From: CAKZQX01 sp034435975
GTDB taxonomy: Bacteria; Chloroflexota; Chloroflexia; Chloroflexales; Chloroflexaceae
Reading direction: 5' to 3'
DNA: 64,000 nucleotides
NCBI GenBank assembly: GCA_034435975.1
Contig: DAOTWD010000014.1
Location: forward strand, 124,001 to 188,000
Positions 44,864-53,398 of this stretch are shown piece after piece. Below the pieces are notes generated by a model. It searched no databases. It was not told where the DNA came from and worked only from the letters and a program-made list of their open reading frames with translations. Numbering within the stretch: position 1 is the stretch's first letter; the number at the start of each line of letters is the position of its first letter. The position numbers and the translations under genes are program-made.

Positions 44864-45562
44864 TTATTCTCTAGGGATAACGCCAACAACGTGCAATCCC
44901 ATCCACTCCTCAACCTGGCGTGGCTCACGTAGGCGGTCATCAAGATAGTGCAGCACAAAGGCCAGCGCAATCGCAGCCACGAGAGCCAGTCCCATCCGTG
45001 CACCTACATTCGCCACCACCTGTCGTCGGCTATGCAGCGGTACTGCATCCCCTGGCTGATCGAGCAGCGCCACATTCAACCCGTTGTTCTCCTCGGTAGC
45101 GCGATCCCAGTACTTCAGTCCATACTCTTCGAGCGCCGCCAGCGCCCCACGCAGGATCGCCACTGCTGCCTGGGGCGTGCTGGCCCGTGCCGAAAACGTC
45201 ACAGTACGATGGAACGACTGCACACTCAGGCCCTCCAGAACTGTCCCTGGATCAATGGCATAGCCCTGTGCCGTCGCCAGAGCACTCGCGTCCTGCGCAA
45301 ATGCCATACTACTGACGACTTGCGGCAGATCATCCAGCACAAACTCGGAGTTGAGCCAGGAATAGTTCAGGTTAAAATCGGGAAATCCAGCCTGCGAGTC
45401 ACGCAGTATAGGCGTCTGAGTAATAATGGCACGGGCGGTAGCAGCATAGCGTTGTGGCTGACGCGAAGTAACCAGCAAGGTGATCACGCCCGTAAGAACA
45501 GGGAGCAACATAATCAGGAGCCAGAAGCGGCGCATAATTGTAAAATAGTAACGTAGTTGCAT
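44864..45562 (-). CDS. Second Wzz-like polysaccharide chain-length protein
   Basis: 232 residues with helices at about 10-30 (FWLLIMLLPVLTGVITLLV) and 195-215 (MGLALVAAIALAFVLHYLDDRL). The start MQLRYYFTIMRRFW parallels the MQLQDYIGVLTKRWW of the neighbouring gene, so the two are diverged paralogues. Two such proteins may form a heteromeric co-polymerase. It begins ten bases after the GT4 stop. Confidence 0.78.
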   Translation of the reverse strand: MQLRYYFTIMRRFWLLIMLLPVLTGVITLLVTSRQPQRYAATARAIITQTPILRDSQAGFPDFNLNYSWLNSEFVLDDLPQVVSSMAFAQDASALATAQGYAIDPGTVLEGLSVQSFHRTVTFSARASTPQAAVAILRGALAALEEYGLKYWDRATEENNGLNVALLDQPGDAVPLHSRRQVVANVGARMGLALVAAIALAFVLHYLDDRLREPRQVEEWMGLHVVGVIPRE

Positions 45563-45572
45563 AGCTGTCGAT

Positions 45573-46706
45573 TCACCTGAATCCGTTAGATTCGGGGGTC
45601 AGCGTGTATGTAAAGGGTAAGGTGCGCTGGCGAATGACGCTATCAATAAAACTGCGCATCCGTTCAATAAACACCGGATAACCAAAACCCTCGGCATGCT
45701 GGCGGATGATCGTTGCATCATAGGGATCGCAACGCGATGCAGCCACTGCTGCCGCCAGTGCCGCCGCGCTGTGATGGTAGAAAAAGCGCCCGGTGACACC
45801 CTCGATCACTGTCTCCAGCGCGCCACCAGCAGCATAGGCAATGACTGGACGGCCAGCCGCCATAGCTTCCAGCGGCGTGATACCGAAATCTTCGGCACCG
45901 GGAAAGATAAACGCCCGGCATTTCGCAAACAACTCCCGGCGCTGCCGTTCATCTACCCAACCCAGAAACTCGATATTCGGCCCGGCCAGTGCTTGCAATG
46001 CCGCCCGATCACGCCCATTGCCAAAGATCTTGAGCGGTAACCCCAGCTTACTAAACGCTTCCACAGCCAGACTGAGGCGCTTGTAAGGAATGAGTCGCCC
46101 CCCAGCCAGATAAAACTCCTCCGCTGGACAGCACGGGAAGGGTGGTAACTCCACAGGCGGGGGTATAATCGTCGCCGAACGCCCATAGTAGCGTTGTATC
46201 CGGCCCGCTACCTCCTGCGAGTTCGCAACAAAGGCATCGACTCGAACCACAGTCGTCACGTCCCAGAGTCTAACATAGGTCAGCAAAAAGGGCAAGATAC
46301 GGCCCTGCATGCCATTGATCGCCTCACGCTCAACATAGTCGTGCATACGCCAGGCAAACCGCATTGGGGTGTGGCAGTAGCAGATATGTACAGCGCCGGG
46401 ATGGGGGATCACCCCTTTGGCATAGGCGCTACTGCTGCTCAGGATCAGGTCATAGCCGCTTAAATCAAAGCTTTCAAACGCGGTAGGATATAACCAGAAA
46501 TAACGGCGGAAGTGTTTCTTCCAACCCGGCAAATGTTGCATAAACGATGTGCGAATGTCCCAGGTGCGATATGCTTGCGGCATGACCTCCGGGTCATAGA
46601 TCGATGTATAGACCGGCGCAGTGGGATACAGAGCATGCAATGCCTCCAGAACGCGCTCGGCCCCACCATACTGGTTCAAGTAATCATGAATAATTGCAAC
46701 ACGCAT
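45573..46706 (-). CDS. Glycosyltransferase family 4
   Basis: 377 residues, GT-B fold. MRVAIIHDYLNQYGGAERVLEALH at the N-terminus is the acceptor-side loop; RLIPYKRLSLAVEAFSKLGLPLKIFGNG near 210-240 and the EX7E-like FIFPGAEDFGITPLEAMAAGRPVIAYAAGG near 273-300 bind the nucleotide sugar. It is retaining and uses a sugar nucleotide (perhaps GDP-mannose). It is the first gene of the exopolysaccharide operon. Confidence 0.88.
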   Translation of the reverse strand: MRVAIIHDYLNQYGGAERVLEALHALYPTAPVYTSIYDPEVMPQAYRTWDIRTSFMQHLPGWKKHFRRYFWLYPTAFESFDLSGYDLILSSSSAYAKGVIPHPGAVHICYCHTPMRFAWRMHDYVEREAINGMQGRILPFLLTYVRLWDVTTVVRVDAFVANSQEVAGRIQRYYGRSATIIPPPVELPPFPCCPAEEFYLAGGRLIPYKRLSLAVEAFSKLGLPLKIFGNGRDRAALQALAGPNIEFLGWVDERQRRELFAKCRAFIFPGAEDFGITPLEAMAAGRPVIAYAAGGALETVIEGVTGRFFYHHSAAALAAAVAASRCDPYDATIIRQHAEGFGYPVFIERMRSFIDSVIRQRTLPFTYTLTPESNGFR

Positions 46707-46856
46707 CTAGATTATCACCGCACTACAGCCAGATCGAACCCAACATCGCAGCTTTCGGCGGTAGTATACTACAGACCGCGCCATAGATAAAGTGACCGCT
46801 TATTGCACGTGTCGTCTCGTCGTTCGCCTTTTCGTCTGTGGCACAACCGTACCTTC

Positions 46857-46896
46857 CAGCGTTGGAACGTTCCAGGGTGCCATCATCCCAACGCTG
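46857..46896. repeat. Inverted repeat between mvaD-like and GT4 genes
   Basis: CAGCGTTGG and CCAACGCTG, nine perfect pairs around a 22-base loop. No T-run is present, so it is not called a terminator, though it lies shortly after the mvaD-like stop. Confidence 0.5.
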
Positions 46897-46954
46897 CACC
46901 GCTGCTGAAAGCGAAAAAGACCTGGCTTCGAGCAACCGCGGCCATCCTGTTAAT

Positions 46955-47956
46955 TTAATCATTGGCATCAACCAGCCGCGCACCGGAACCAACCCTATTC
47001 ATCAGAGTAAACTGCACTTCCGGTAATGTCGCCAATCGCTCCTGGACAATGAACCGGTTCCGCTCCTCGCAAATGACGTGGACGTTTGGGCCAGCATCGA
47101 TCGTGAAGTAGGCTTCCAACCCTTGCTCACGCCAGGTACGAACAGCATGGATGACCGCCATCGTGCCTGCATTCCAATAGAACGAGGGCGGGGACTGAGT
47201 CATACAGACCACATGCATCGAGACAGCATCGGCCTCCATCGTGATGCCCAACAGCGTCAGATCGCGCTGCATAATCGCCGTGCGCGCCGCATCCAACCGC
47301 TGCTGGATACCTTCCAGCCGCACCCCAAAATAGGGACTGGTGACAGCCAGATGGTGATTCTCGGCACTCCCGATCTTTTTGGCCTGTGTGTCAACCACGG
47401 CCACGACATCGACCAGATCCCAGTGTTCTGGCGGCGCGATCGACTCGGCAAAACTGGTCAGGTCATCACCGTTGTGCCACTCGACATAGCCAGTGGGAAT
47501 GGAGCGACTGGCCGAACCACTGCCGCTACACCGAGCCAAGCGCGACAGAGTACGTTCGTCCATATCTAACCCCAGCGCAGACACGCCGGCCAGAGTCAGA
47601 GCGGCAAAGGCGGCAGCAGAGGAGGCAATACCGACATTGGCGGGAAAGTTATTGCTCGAAGTCACGTGAGCGCGGGTCGTTACGCCTGCCAGCGCTCGCA
47701 TACGATCCAGGTGCGCCACCACGCGCTCACGTGGTCGCCCGACGGCCACTTCTGGTGGACGCGCATACAGCGTTAACATCACGTGATCACGCTCCAACGC
47801 CGGGTCAAACCGAACGCTCGTGGTTGTCAGGCATGCACTGAGATTCATCGAGAGTGAGCCATTATAAGGCAACGTCTTTTCGGCATCACGCATGCCCCAA
47901 TATTTAATAAAGGCGATATTCGCTGGTGCTATAGCTCTTGCCATTGTATATTCCAT
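46955..47956 (-). CDS. Diphosphomevalonate (or phosphomevalonate) decarboxylase
   Basis: 333 residues of the GHMP kinase fold. APANIAFIKYWGMRDAEKTLPYNGSLSMNL near the N-terminus, SSNNFPANVGIASSAAAFAAL near 100-120 and SGSASRSIPTGYVEWHNGDD near 148-167 are the mevalonate-(di)phosphate decarboxylase signatures. It makes isopentenyl (di)phosphate. In Roseiflexus a homologue acts on mevalonate monophosphate, paired with isopentenyl phosphate kinase, so the substrate here is open. Start at 47956 or at the MARAIAP methionine (47944); neither has a Shine-Dalgarno sequence. Confidence 0.85.
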   Translation of the reverse strand: MEYTMARAIAPANIAFIKYWGMRDAEKTLPYNGSLSMNLSACLTTTSVRFDPALERDHVMLTLYARPPEVAVGRPRERVVAHLDRMRALAGVTTRAHVTSSNNFPANVGIASSAAAFAALTLAGVSALGLDMDERTLSRLARCSGSGSASRSIPTGYVEWHNGDDLTSFAESIAPPEHWDLVDVVAVVDTQAKKIGSAENHHLAVTSPYFGVRLEGIQQRLDAARTAIMQRDLTLLGITMEADAVSMHVVCMTQSPPSFYWNAGTMAVIHAVRTWREQGLEAYFTIDAGPNVHVICEERNRFIVQERLATLPEVQFTLMNRVGSGARLVDAND

Positions 47957-48068
47957 GTATTTTGTGTAGACATTGATTCCCTTCTGCGTGAGATCAGGAC
48001 GACAGAAACCACCTTACTGGGCAGCTCAGTGCCACATCAAGCTCCGGCATATCCGCACGTATCCAGTA

Positions 48069-48134
48069 GGAAATAGGAGAGAGAACAGGGAAAGAGGAAA
48101 TAGCGGTCTGGTGCAATACCTTGCTCCTATTTCC
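48069..48134. repeat. Palindromic element family B, copy 1
   Basis: 66 bases bounded by GGAAATAGGAG and CTCCTATTTCC, a perfect 11-base inverted repeat. The interior GAGAACAGGGAAAGAGGAAA plus TCTGGTGCAATA matches the element at 53989 closely. Confidence 0.8.
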
Positions 48135-48205
48135 TTGCAGATTCTATAGCCTTACACCCGGTTCCATCCCGCTGCCCCTGATGTACCACAGTCCAGGACA
48201 CGCAC

Positions 48206-49678
48206 TTAGCGTCGCTTATAATTCGGTGCCTCTTTGGTAATCGTTACATCGTGAGGATGACTCTCTACCAGACTGGACATACTGATCCGAATAAACCGTG
48301 CATCACGGCGTAGCGTCTCGATATCTGGTGCCCCTACATAGCCCATTCCGGAACGCAGGCCACCGATCAGCTGAAAAACCGTATCTTTCAGCGGGCCTTT
48401 ATAGGGCACCATACCCTCAATGCCCTCGGCCACCAGCTTGCGCGCTTCCATATTCTGAAAGTAGCGATCGCTGCTCCCCTGCTGCATCGCCCCGATGCTC
48501 CCCATGCCACGATAGCTCTTATAGGAACGCCCTTCATACAAAATGGTCTCGCCAGGACTCTCTTCCGTGCCCGCAAACAAAGAACCGATCATCACACTAT
48601 GCGCACCCGCCGCCAGCGCCTTGGGAATGTCGCCACTGTACTTAATGCCTCCGTCGGCAATCACCGGTATCCCCATCCGTTCAGCGGCACGGGCACAATC
48701 AGTGACAGCCGTAATCTGGGGCATACCTGCCCCGGAGACCACGCGGGTGGTGCAAATTGACCCTGGCCCCTGGCCCACCTTCACCGCATCAACCCCGCGT
48801 TCGATCAATGCCATCGTTGCTGCTGCGGTCGATACATTACCAGCAATGAGCTGGGTGGCACTAAACTCTTCGCGGACGCGGGTAACAGCATCCAGGACTG
48901 CCTGCGAATGACCGTGCGCCGTGTCGATACACAGCACATCGACGCCGGTGCGTACCAGTGCTGCCGCTCGCTCCAGATAGTCGCCACTCGTGCCGATTGC
49001 CGCACCGACACGCAGCCGTCCCTGTTCGTCTTTACACGCATGTGGATGCTCGATCTGCTTCATAATATCCTTGACCGTGATCAGCCCACTGAGCTTACCA
49101 CGATTATTGACAACCAGCAACTTCTCAATCCGATGGCGATGCAAGATTTCCTTGGCCTGCTCGAGCGTGGTACCTTCAGGAACGGTCACCAGGTTCTTGC
49201 TCGTCATCAATTCATGCACCGGACGAGCACGATTTGTCTCAAAACGCAGATCGCGATTGGTTAAAATACCGACCAGTTCCCCATCCTCGGTGGTGATGGG
49301 CACGCCGCTAATCCGATATTCGGACATCAAATCCAGCGCATCACCAACAGTTTTATCTGGTTGCAGAGTGATTGGATCGGTGATCATCCCGCTCTCGGAA
49401 CGCTTGACTTTGCGTACCATCTCGGATTGTTTCTCAATCGACATATTTTTATGGATAAAGCCCATACCGCCTTCACGGGCCAGACCAATTGCCAGGCGAG
49501 TTTCCGTCACCGTATCCATCGCTGCACTGACGATCGGAATATTCAGCCGTACCTTCCGGGTCAACCAGGTACTGACATCGACCGTCAGTGGTAATACCTG
49601 CGACTCAGCCGGTACCAACAGCACATCATCAAAAGTCAAGCCCTCACGCGCGAATTTATCTTCCCATTTAATAGGCAT
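48206..49678 (-). CDS. guaB: Inosine-5'-monophosphate dehydrogenase
   Basis: 490 residues. The TIM barrel is interrupted by two CBS domains (about 95-205). The catalytic loop GPGSICTTRVVSGAG, with Cys near residue 307, the phosphate site IADGGIKYSGDIPKAL and the flap YRGMGSIGAM are all present. It catalyses the rate-limiting oxidation of IMP to XMP in guanine nucleotide synthesis. GGAGGG precedes the ATG. Its 225-base leader holds an intrinsic terminator and a possible leader peptide, indicating attenuation. Confidence 0.95.
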   Translation of the reverse strand: MPIKWEDKFAREGLTFDDVLLVPAESQVLPLTVDVSTWLTRKVRLNIPIVSAAMDTVTETRLAIGLAREGGMGFIHKNMSIEKQSEMVRKVKRSESGMITDPITLQPDKTVGDALDLMSEYRISGVPITTEDGELVGILTNRDLRFETNRARPVHELMTSKNLVTVPEGTTLEQAKEILHRHRIEKLLVVNNRGKLSGLITVKDIMKQIEHPHACKDEQGRLRVGAAIGTSGDYLERAAALVRTGVDVLCIDTAHGHSQAVLDAVTRVREEFSATQLIAGNVSTAAATMALIERGVDAVKVGQGPGSICTTRVVSGAGMPQITAVTDCARAAERMGIPVIADGGIKYSGDIPKALAAGAHSVMIGSLFAGTEESPGETILYEGRSYKSYRGMGSIGAMQQGSSDRYFQNMEARKLVAEGIEGMVPYKGPLKDTVFQLIGGLRSGMGYVGAPDIETLRRDARFIRISMSSLVESHPHDVTITKEAPNYKRR

Positions 49679-49772
49679 TGCACTATCCCTCCGTGAGTGA
49701 TTTTCGTTTCTCTGTCATCAATTCGCACCGTTACAGACGCGACAACTACGTTTATGTAGTAAAATACGATAC

Positions 49773-49805
49773 AAAAAACCCCCATGCGCATCAGGGCGCA
49801 GGGGG
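49773..49805 (-). terminator. Intrinsic terminator in the guaB leader
   Basis: Minus strand CCCCC-T-GCGC-CCTGAT-GCGC-AT-GGGGG followed by TTTTTT (49773-49778). It lies 95 bases before guaB and about 100 after the probable transcript start. The 3' arm could alternatively pair with CCCCAT near the transcript start. Confidence 0.75.
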
Positions 49806-49856
49806 CGACAACCAGGATCGCAGCTTATGTATTTGTTGTAGCCAGCGGGTATGCAT
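49791..49856 (-). CDS. Possible guaB leader peptide
   Basis: A 21-residue frame preceded by AAGGG nine bases upstream, with Trp at positions 5 and 15 and a Pro-rich end. Its stop codon lies in the loop of the leader terminator, so a ribosome finishing the peptide would cover the terminator's 5' arm. It may be chance; no single amino acid dominates. Confidence 0.4.
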   Translation of the reverse strand: MHTRWLQQIHKLRSWLSPPAP

Positions 49857-49909
49857 GGCCAGAAGCCCTTAATCAATGGGGCAATATGGTACACAAGAAT
49901 ACACTATTT

Positions 49910-49938
49910 ACTATACCTTGCTCTCGCACTTCCGTCAA
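49910..49938 (-). promoter_or_regulatory. Promoter of guaB
   Basis: Minus strand TTGACG at 49933-49938, 17-base spacer, TATAGT at 49910-49915. Start expected near 49903. Confidence 0.75.
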
Positions 49939-50144
49939 CTGATGCGGAGGTGATGTATGGGCGGTGTTTTGGCCAGGGGTCATATAACTGGACATACGCG
50001 GTGAACAACGTTTTTTCTCTCGGTCACGTCTGCCGCCTACGCACAAGACCCCAAATAAAGGTACTTCATGCACGAATAGGCCGCGCCAACCTGGCGCGAA
50101 TACATACTGCCATATACCTTTCTCTCAATGATAGTGGGGTAGTA

Positions 50145-50274
50145 GGAAATAGCAGTCATAAAAGATGAGAAGTGAGGGTTCTCGCCTCTCGCCTCTTGCT
50201 AGAGGGAGCCATTGGCGAGAACTGCTCTTTCCTCTGTTCTATCTCCTACTCTCTATCTCCTATTTCCTATTTCC
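50145..50274. repeat. Palindromic element family B, copy 2 (longer, diverged)
   Basis: Begins GGAAATAG and ends with CTCCTATTTCCTATTTCC. The interior contains GAGAAGTGAGGGTTCTCGC, i.e. the purine repeat family nested within the palindromic family. The left arm is shorter than in the other copies. Confidence 0.6.
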
Positions 50275-50307
50275 TATTGGGGATAGCCAGAAGGTCGCGT
50301 GGAGGCC

Positions 50308-51354
50308 CTACGCGGCTATCTGCAGCACCGGGCTGCTATCGGATACCGCATCTAACGCCATCCATTGCTCAACCAGCAGCGGACTGTGTTGACGCATCCA
50401 CCCTGACAGCCAGCGTCCCTGACCCAGCAAATCGAGGTGATATTCGATCGAACCTTCGAGTGTCGAGGTCACCCGCCCCAGTGCGCCCTGCAGCCACATC
50501 AGTTCAATCAGTTCTGGCAATGTTTCAAGTTCTCGCCGTGTCAACGGCACAACCCGCATATACGCCGCCAGTATGCGTGTGGCACGTTCAGGGTGCAGTG
50601 GCCCCTTAAACACTCCCCATAGAAACTGGCCGGCATAACTGGTATCGGTGGCAAAGCTTACCAGGGTATCCGCCAGATCCACAATGCGTGCATCCCAGGC
50701 AATCTGGTCATAATCAAGCAATGCGACAACCCGGTTGCCCGCAAAGCGTAGATTATCGGCATGCATATCGCCATGGATTATGCGGTGTGGCAGGCGCGTA
50801 TAAGAAGGTATATCCAGCGCAGCACGCAGTTGCGCAGCACGAGCGTCATACCAGGTTAACGACGGCCACAGGTCGCCCATCACATCGCATTCCATCAGGC
50901 GCTCAGTCAGACCTTGAATACAACGGGGGCTATAGCGAGGAATCGCCTCACCAGGCATACGGTCAAGCTCCTGCACAATACGATGATAGTGCGCCAGGGT
51001 AGTTCCGATGCTGGTAAGCTGCTGCGGTTGATCCGGATTATAATCTTTCCCCTCAACAAAGAGCTGTACTTCATAGAGTTGCCCATCAAGTTTCAGCATT
51101 GTCGTGCCATTCCTGGTAGGAATGAGCGCCGGGACAGGGAAGTTGTGTTCATACAGATGAGCAATCAGAGCGTGCCGATAACGATGAAATGCCTCGTTGA
51201 CGTGATGCTGGTTGCGTCGAACGACGAATCGTCCATAGGTTGTTTCGACAAAAGCCGTTGCGTTTACGTTGCCCTGACAGGTCGGCGTTACACGCTGGAT
51301 GGTGCCGAGATCATAGTGAGTTAATACGGTTTGTATATGGGCTGTGGTTAACAT
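50308..51354 (-). CDS. Phosphotransferase of the APH/choline kinase family
   Basis: 348 residues. N-lobe GNVNATAFVETTYGRFVVRR, catalytic loop RIIHGDMHADNLRF near residue 195 and metal-binding VVALLDYDQIAWDARIVDLADTL near 210-232 give a complete aminoglycoside-phosphotransferase-like active site. Relatives include type II homoserine kinase, SrkA and choline kinases; the substrate cannot be chosen. It stands alone, opposite in direction to the Hsp70 gene. Confidence 0.85.
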   Translation of the reverse strand: MLTTAHIQTVLTHYDLGTIQRVTPTCQGNVNATAFVETTYGRFVVRRNQHHVNEAFHRYRHALIAHLYEHNFPVPALIPTRNGTTMLKLDGQLYEVQLFVEGKDYNPDQPQQLTSIGTTLAHYHRIVQELDRMPGEAIPRYSPRCIQGLTERLMECDVMGDLWPSLTWYDARAAQLRAALDIPSYTRLPHRIIHGDMHADNLRFAGNRVVALLDYDQIAWDARIVDLADTLVSFATDTSYAGQFLWGVFKGPLHPERATRILAAYMRVVPLTRRELETLPELIELMWLQGALGRVTSTLEGSIEYHLDLLGQGRWLSGWMRQHSPLLVEQWMALDAVSDSSPVLQIAA

Positions 51355-51492
51355 AGTTTTATCCAGATTGAGCTAGTCAGATCACCAGAGTTGCCTCCTT
51401 AAACTACGGAACACGGCTCCCACACAGCTCCAGTATAAAGGAAAAATTTCACGAGCGCATAGGCCTTTTGGGGGAATTCGCTATAGGCCATG

Positions 51493-51571
51493 AGATGAGG
51501 CGAGAGGCGTGAAGCGTGCGGCGTGCGGCGTGCGGGTTCTCGCTTCTCGCTCCGCGCTTCTCGCTCGTCGT
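51493..51571. repeat. Purine/pyrimidine repeat tract
   Basis: Tandem short units: GAGGCGAGAGGCGTGAAGCG, then three GTGCGGC-type units, then GGTTCTCGCTTCTCGC and GCTTCTCGCTCG. The left purine half is roughly complementary to the right pyrimidine half. Confidence 0.6.
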
Positions 51572-51820
51572 TCGCATACAACGTTACTGCTCACCCCTGG
51601 GGGAAAGATCGGCTTGCTGTCCCGGTCTCATCTTCTAGGTGAAATTCCTGCTCCCGAAATGTGAACAGTTCCCGTACCTCCTGATATTGACAGGATCCTG
51701 AGTATCAGGTATGCTGACTTGATCATCGTCATTAAAGGTTATTCCGATTTGTTTTCTCGCAGTACGCGGTTACTCTTTCTTTCGGACGCGATGCCCGCAG
51801 TTGAGGGAAGAGGAGAGAGG

Positions 51821-51931
51821 AGTGAGAATAGAGACTTCTCACTTCTCTCTTCTTGAACAGCGCAACAGTCTGCGGGCCGCGCTGCCCATGCTCAGTGAGA
51901 ATAGAGACTTCTCACTTCTCACTTCTTGAAC
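51821..51931. repeat. Purine/pyrimidine repeat family, second pair
   Basis: Two 38-base copies, 51821-51858 and 51894-51931, differing at one position; each starts AGTGAGAATAGAGACTTCTC and ends TTCTTGAAC. In reverse complement they match the core of the 36574-36683 repeats. They lie just upstream of the Hsp70-like gene. Confidence 0.75.
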
Positions 51932-51987
51932 GACTACATCGAAATAACCTTACATTTATTGCACCGCTTGTCAGAATGGAGAAACAC

Positions 51988-53334
51988 ATGCAGATTGGTC
52001 TCGATTTTGGCACCACGAATTCGAGCGTTGCCGTGTATGATGGGCAACATTTGCGCCTGATACCGATTGACTCGGTCAACGCCAATCCATATATCTTACG
52101 TTCGACCCTGTTTATCAGCCGTGACGGAGTGCCATATATTGGACGAGAGGCAATTAATCGCTTCACGGCAGGCAATGTTGGACGCGAGATCGATTATGCC
52201 TGGACATATATTGGTGATGCCGAAGTGACACTGGCCGATGTGGGCACAGTTGTCCAGGCACTCTATGTCACCGTAGATGCGAACGCCCCTGGACGGTTGT
52301 TTCAGTCGCTCAAAACCAGTCTGCGTGACCGCACCTTTAAGGACACCAATGTCTTTGGTATCCGCTATACCCTTGAGGCGCTGATTGCCATTGTGCTACG
52401 CATGATCCGTGAGCGGGTGGAAGCCTACCTGGATATGCCAGTGACCAGCATGGTGATCGGGCGACCCGTTCACTATGCACTGGATGCCCAGGCTGACTAT
52501 CTGGCATTTCAGCGGATGCAAGACGCCTGTGCTGCTGCTGACCTGCCCAATGTGACGTTTATCGAGGAGCCAACTGCTGCCGCTCTATCATATGCCCGTG
52601 GTCTTCGGGGAACCGAGCGGCGGGTGCTGGTGTTTGATTTTGGCGGTGGTACACTGGACGTGACAATTATGCTGCTTGACCGGCAGGGTAATCGCGTGTT
52701 TCTTGCCACCGATGGCGTGCCGGTAGGTGGCGATCTGCTTGATCAACGATTGATGATGGGCCGACTATTGCCCCACTTTGGTGCAGGAGCGACGCTGGGG
52801 CCGCGACGGCTGCCTTTTCCCGCGCATGTGATCGAACACCTGGCCGAATGGCAAACGATTGTTGATCTGACACATCCCCGATATCAGACGATTATCGAAG
52901 AGGGGATTGCCCTGAGTGATAAACCTCGCGAGATGCGGGCATTACGGTCACTGGTACGCCAGAATTATGGATTACCCTTGTATGAGAAGGTGGAAGCAGC
53001 CAAGGTACAACTCAGCGAGCAGACAGAAACGATTTTGCAGATGCAGATGGGCGAGATTGATTTTACAGAGCGGATTCCGCGCTGGGATTTCGAGCGGTTA
53101 ATCGGGCCAGATGTGCGCACGGTTGAGCGCTGTATTGACCGCGCCCTGGATGCGGCCGGGTTGCAAGCAGACGATATAGATGTCGTGTTACGCACCGGTG
53201 GATCATCACGTATACCACGCTTTGTGCGTATGCTCACCGAGAAGTTTGGCGCAGCACGGTTGCAGGAGATGGATGTGTTTACCGGTGTGGCTTCCGGTCT
53301 GGCGATAGCAGCGTGGGAACGTGCCGGTGCATAG
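51988..53334 (+). CDS. Hsp70-family ATPase without substrate-binding domain (YegD-like)
   Basis: 448 residues. Phosphate 1 loop IGLDFGTTNSSVAVYDG at the N-terminus, EEPTAAALSYARG near 193, phosphate 2 loop VFDFGGGTLDVTIML near 213 and the adenosine loop VLRTGGSSRIPRFVRML near 398 define the actin/Hsp70 ATPase. The protein ends just after the ATPase domain; the DnaK peptide-binding domain is absent, as in YegD. The start at 51988 has GGAG six bases upstream; an earlier ATG lies inside the repeat region and is not used. The function is unknown. It precedes gmhA in the same direction. Confidence 0.88.
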   Translation: MQIGLDFGTTNSSVAVYDGQHLRLIPIDSVNANPYILRSTLFISRDGVPYIGREAINRFTAGNVGREIDYAWTYIGDAEVTLADVGTVVQALYVTVDANAPGRLFQSLKTSLRDRTFKDTNVFGIRYTLEALIAIVLRMIRERVEAYLDMPVTSMVIGRPVHYALDAQADYLAFQRMQDACAAADLPNVTFIEEPTAAALSYARGLRGTERRVLVFDFGGGTLDVTIMLLDRQGNRVFLATDGVPVGGDLLDQRLMMGRLLPHFGAGATLGPRRLPFPAHVIEHLAEWQTIVDLTHPRYQTIIEEGIALSDKPREMRALRSLVRQNYGLPLYEKVEAAKVQLSEQTETILQMQMGEIDFTERIPRWDFERLIGPDVRTVERCIDRALDAAGLQADDIDVVLRTGGSSRIPRFVRMLTEKFGAARLQEMDVFTGVASGLAIAAWERAGA

Positions 53335-53398
53335 GGGATACGGTTCATCGCCTGCAATCTGTTTCCTGTAACCTGATATGATATAAGAAAGGAAATCC

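Noticed and set aside
48140..48180. tRNA T-arm-like GGTTCCATCCC
   Set aside because: Flanking bases cannot form the T-stem or the acceptor stem.
51493..51571. CRISPR-like repeats
   Set aside because: Units are short, purine/pyrimidine-rich and without spacers; no cas genes are present.
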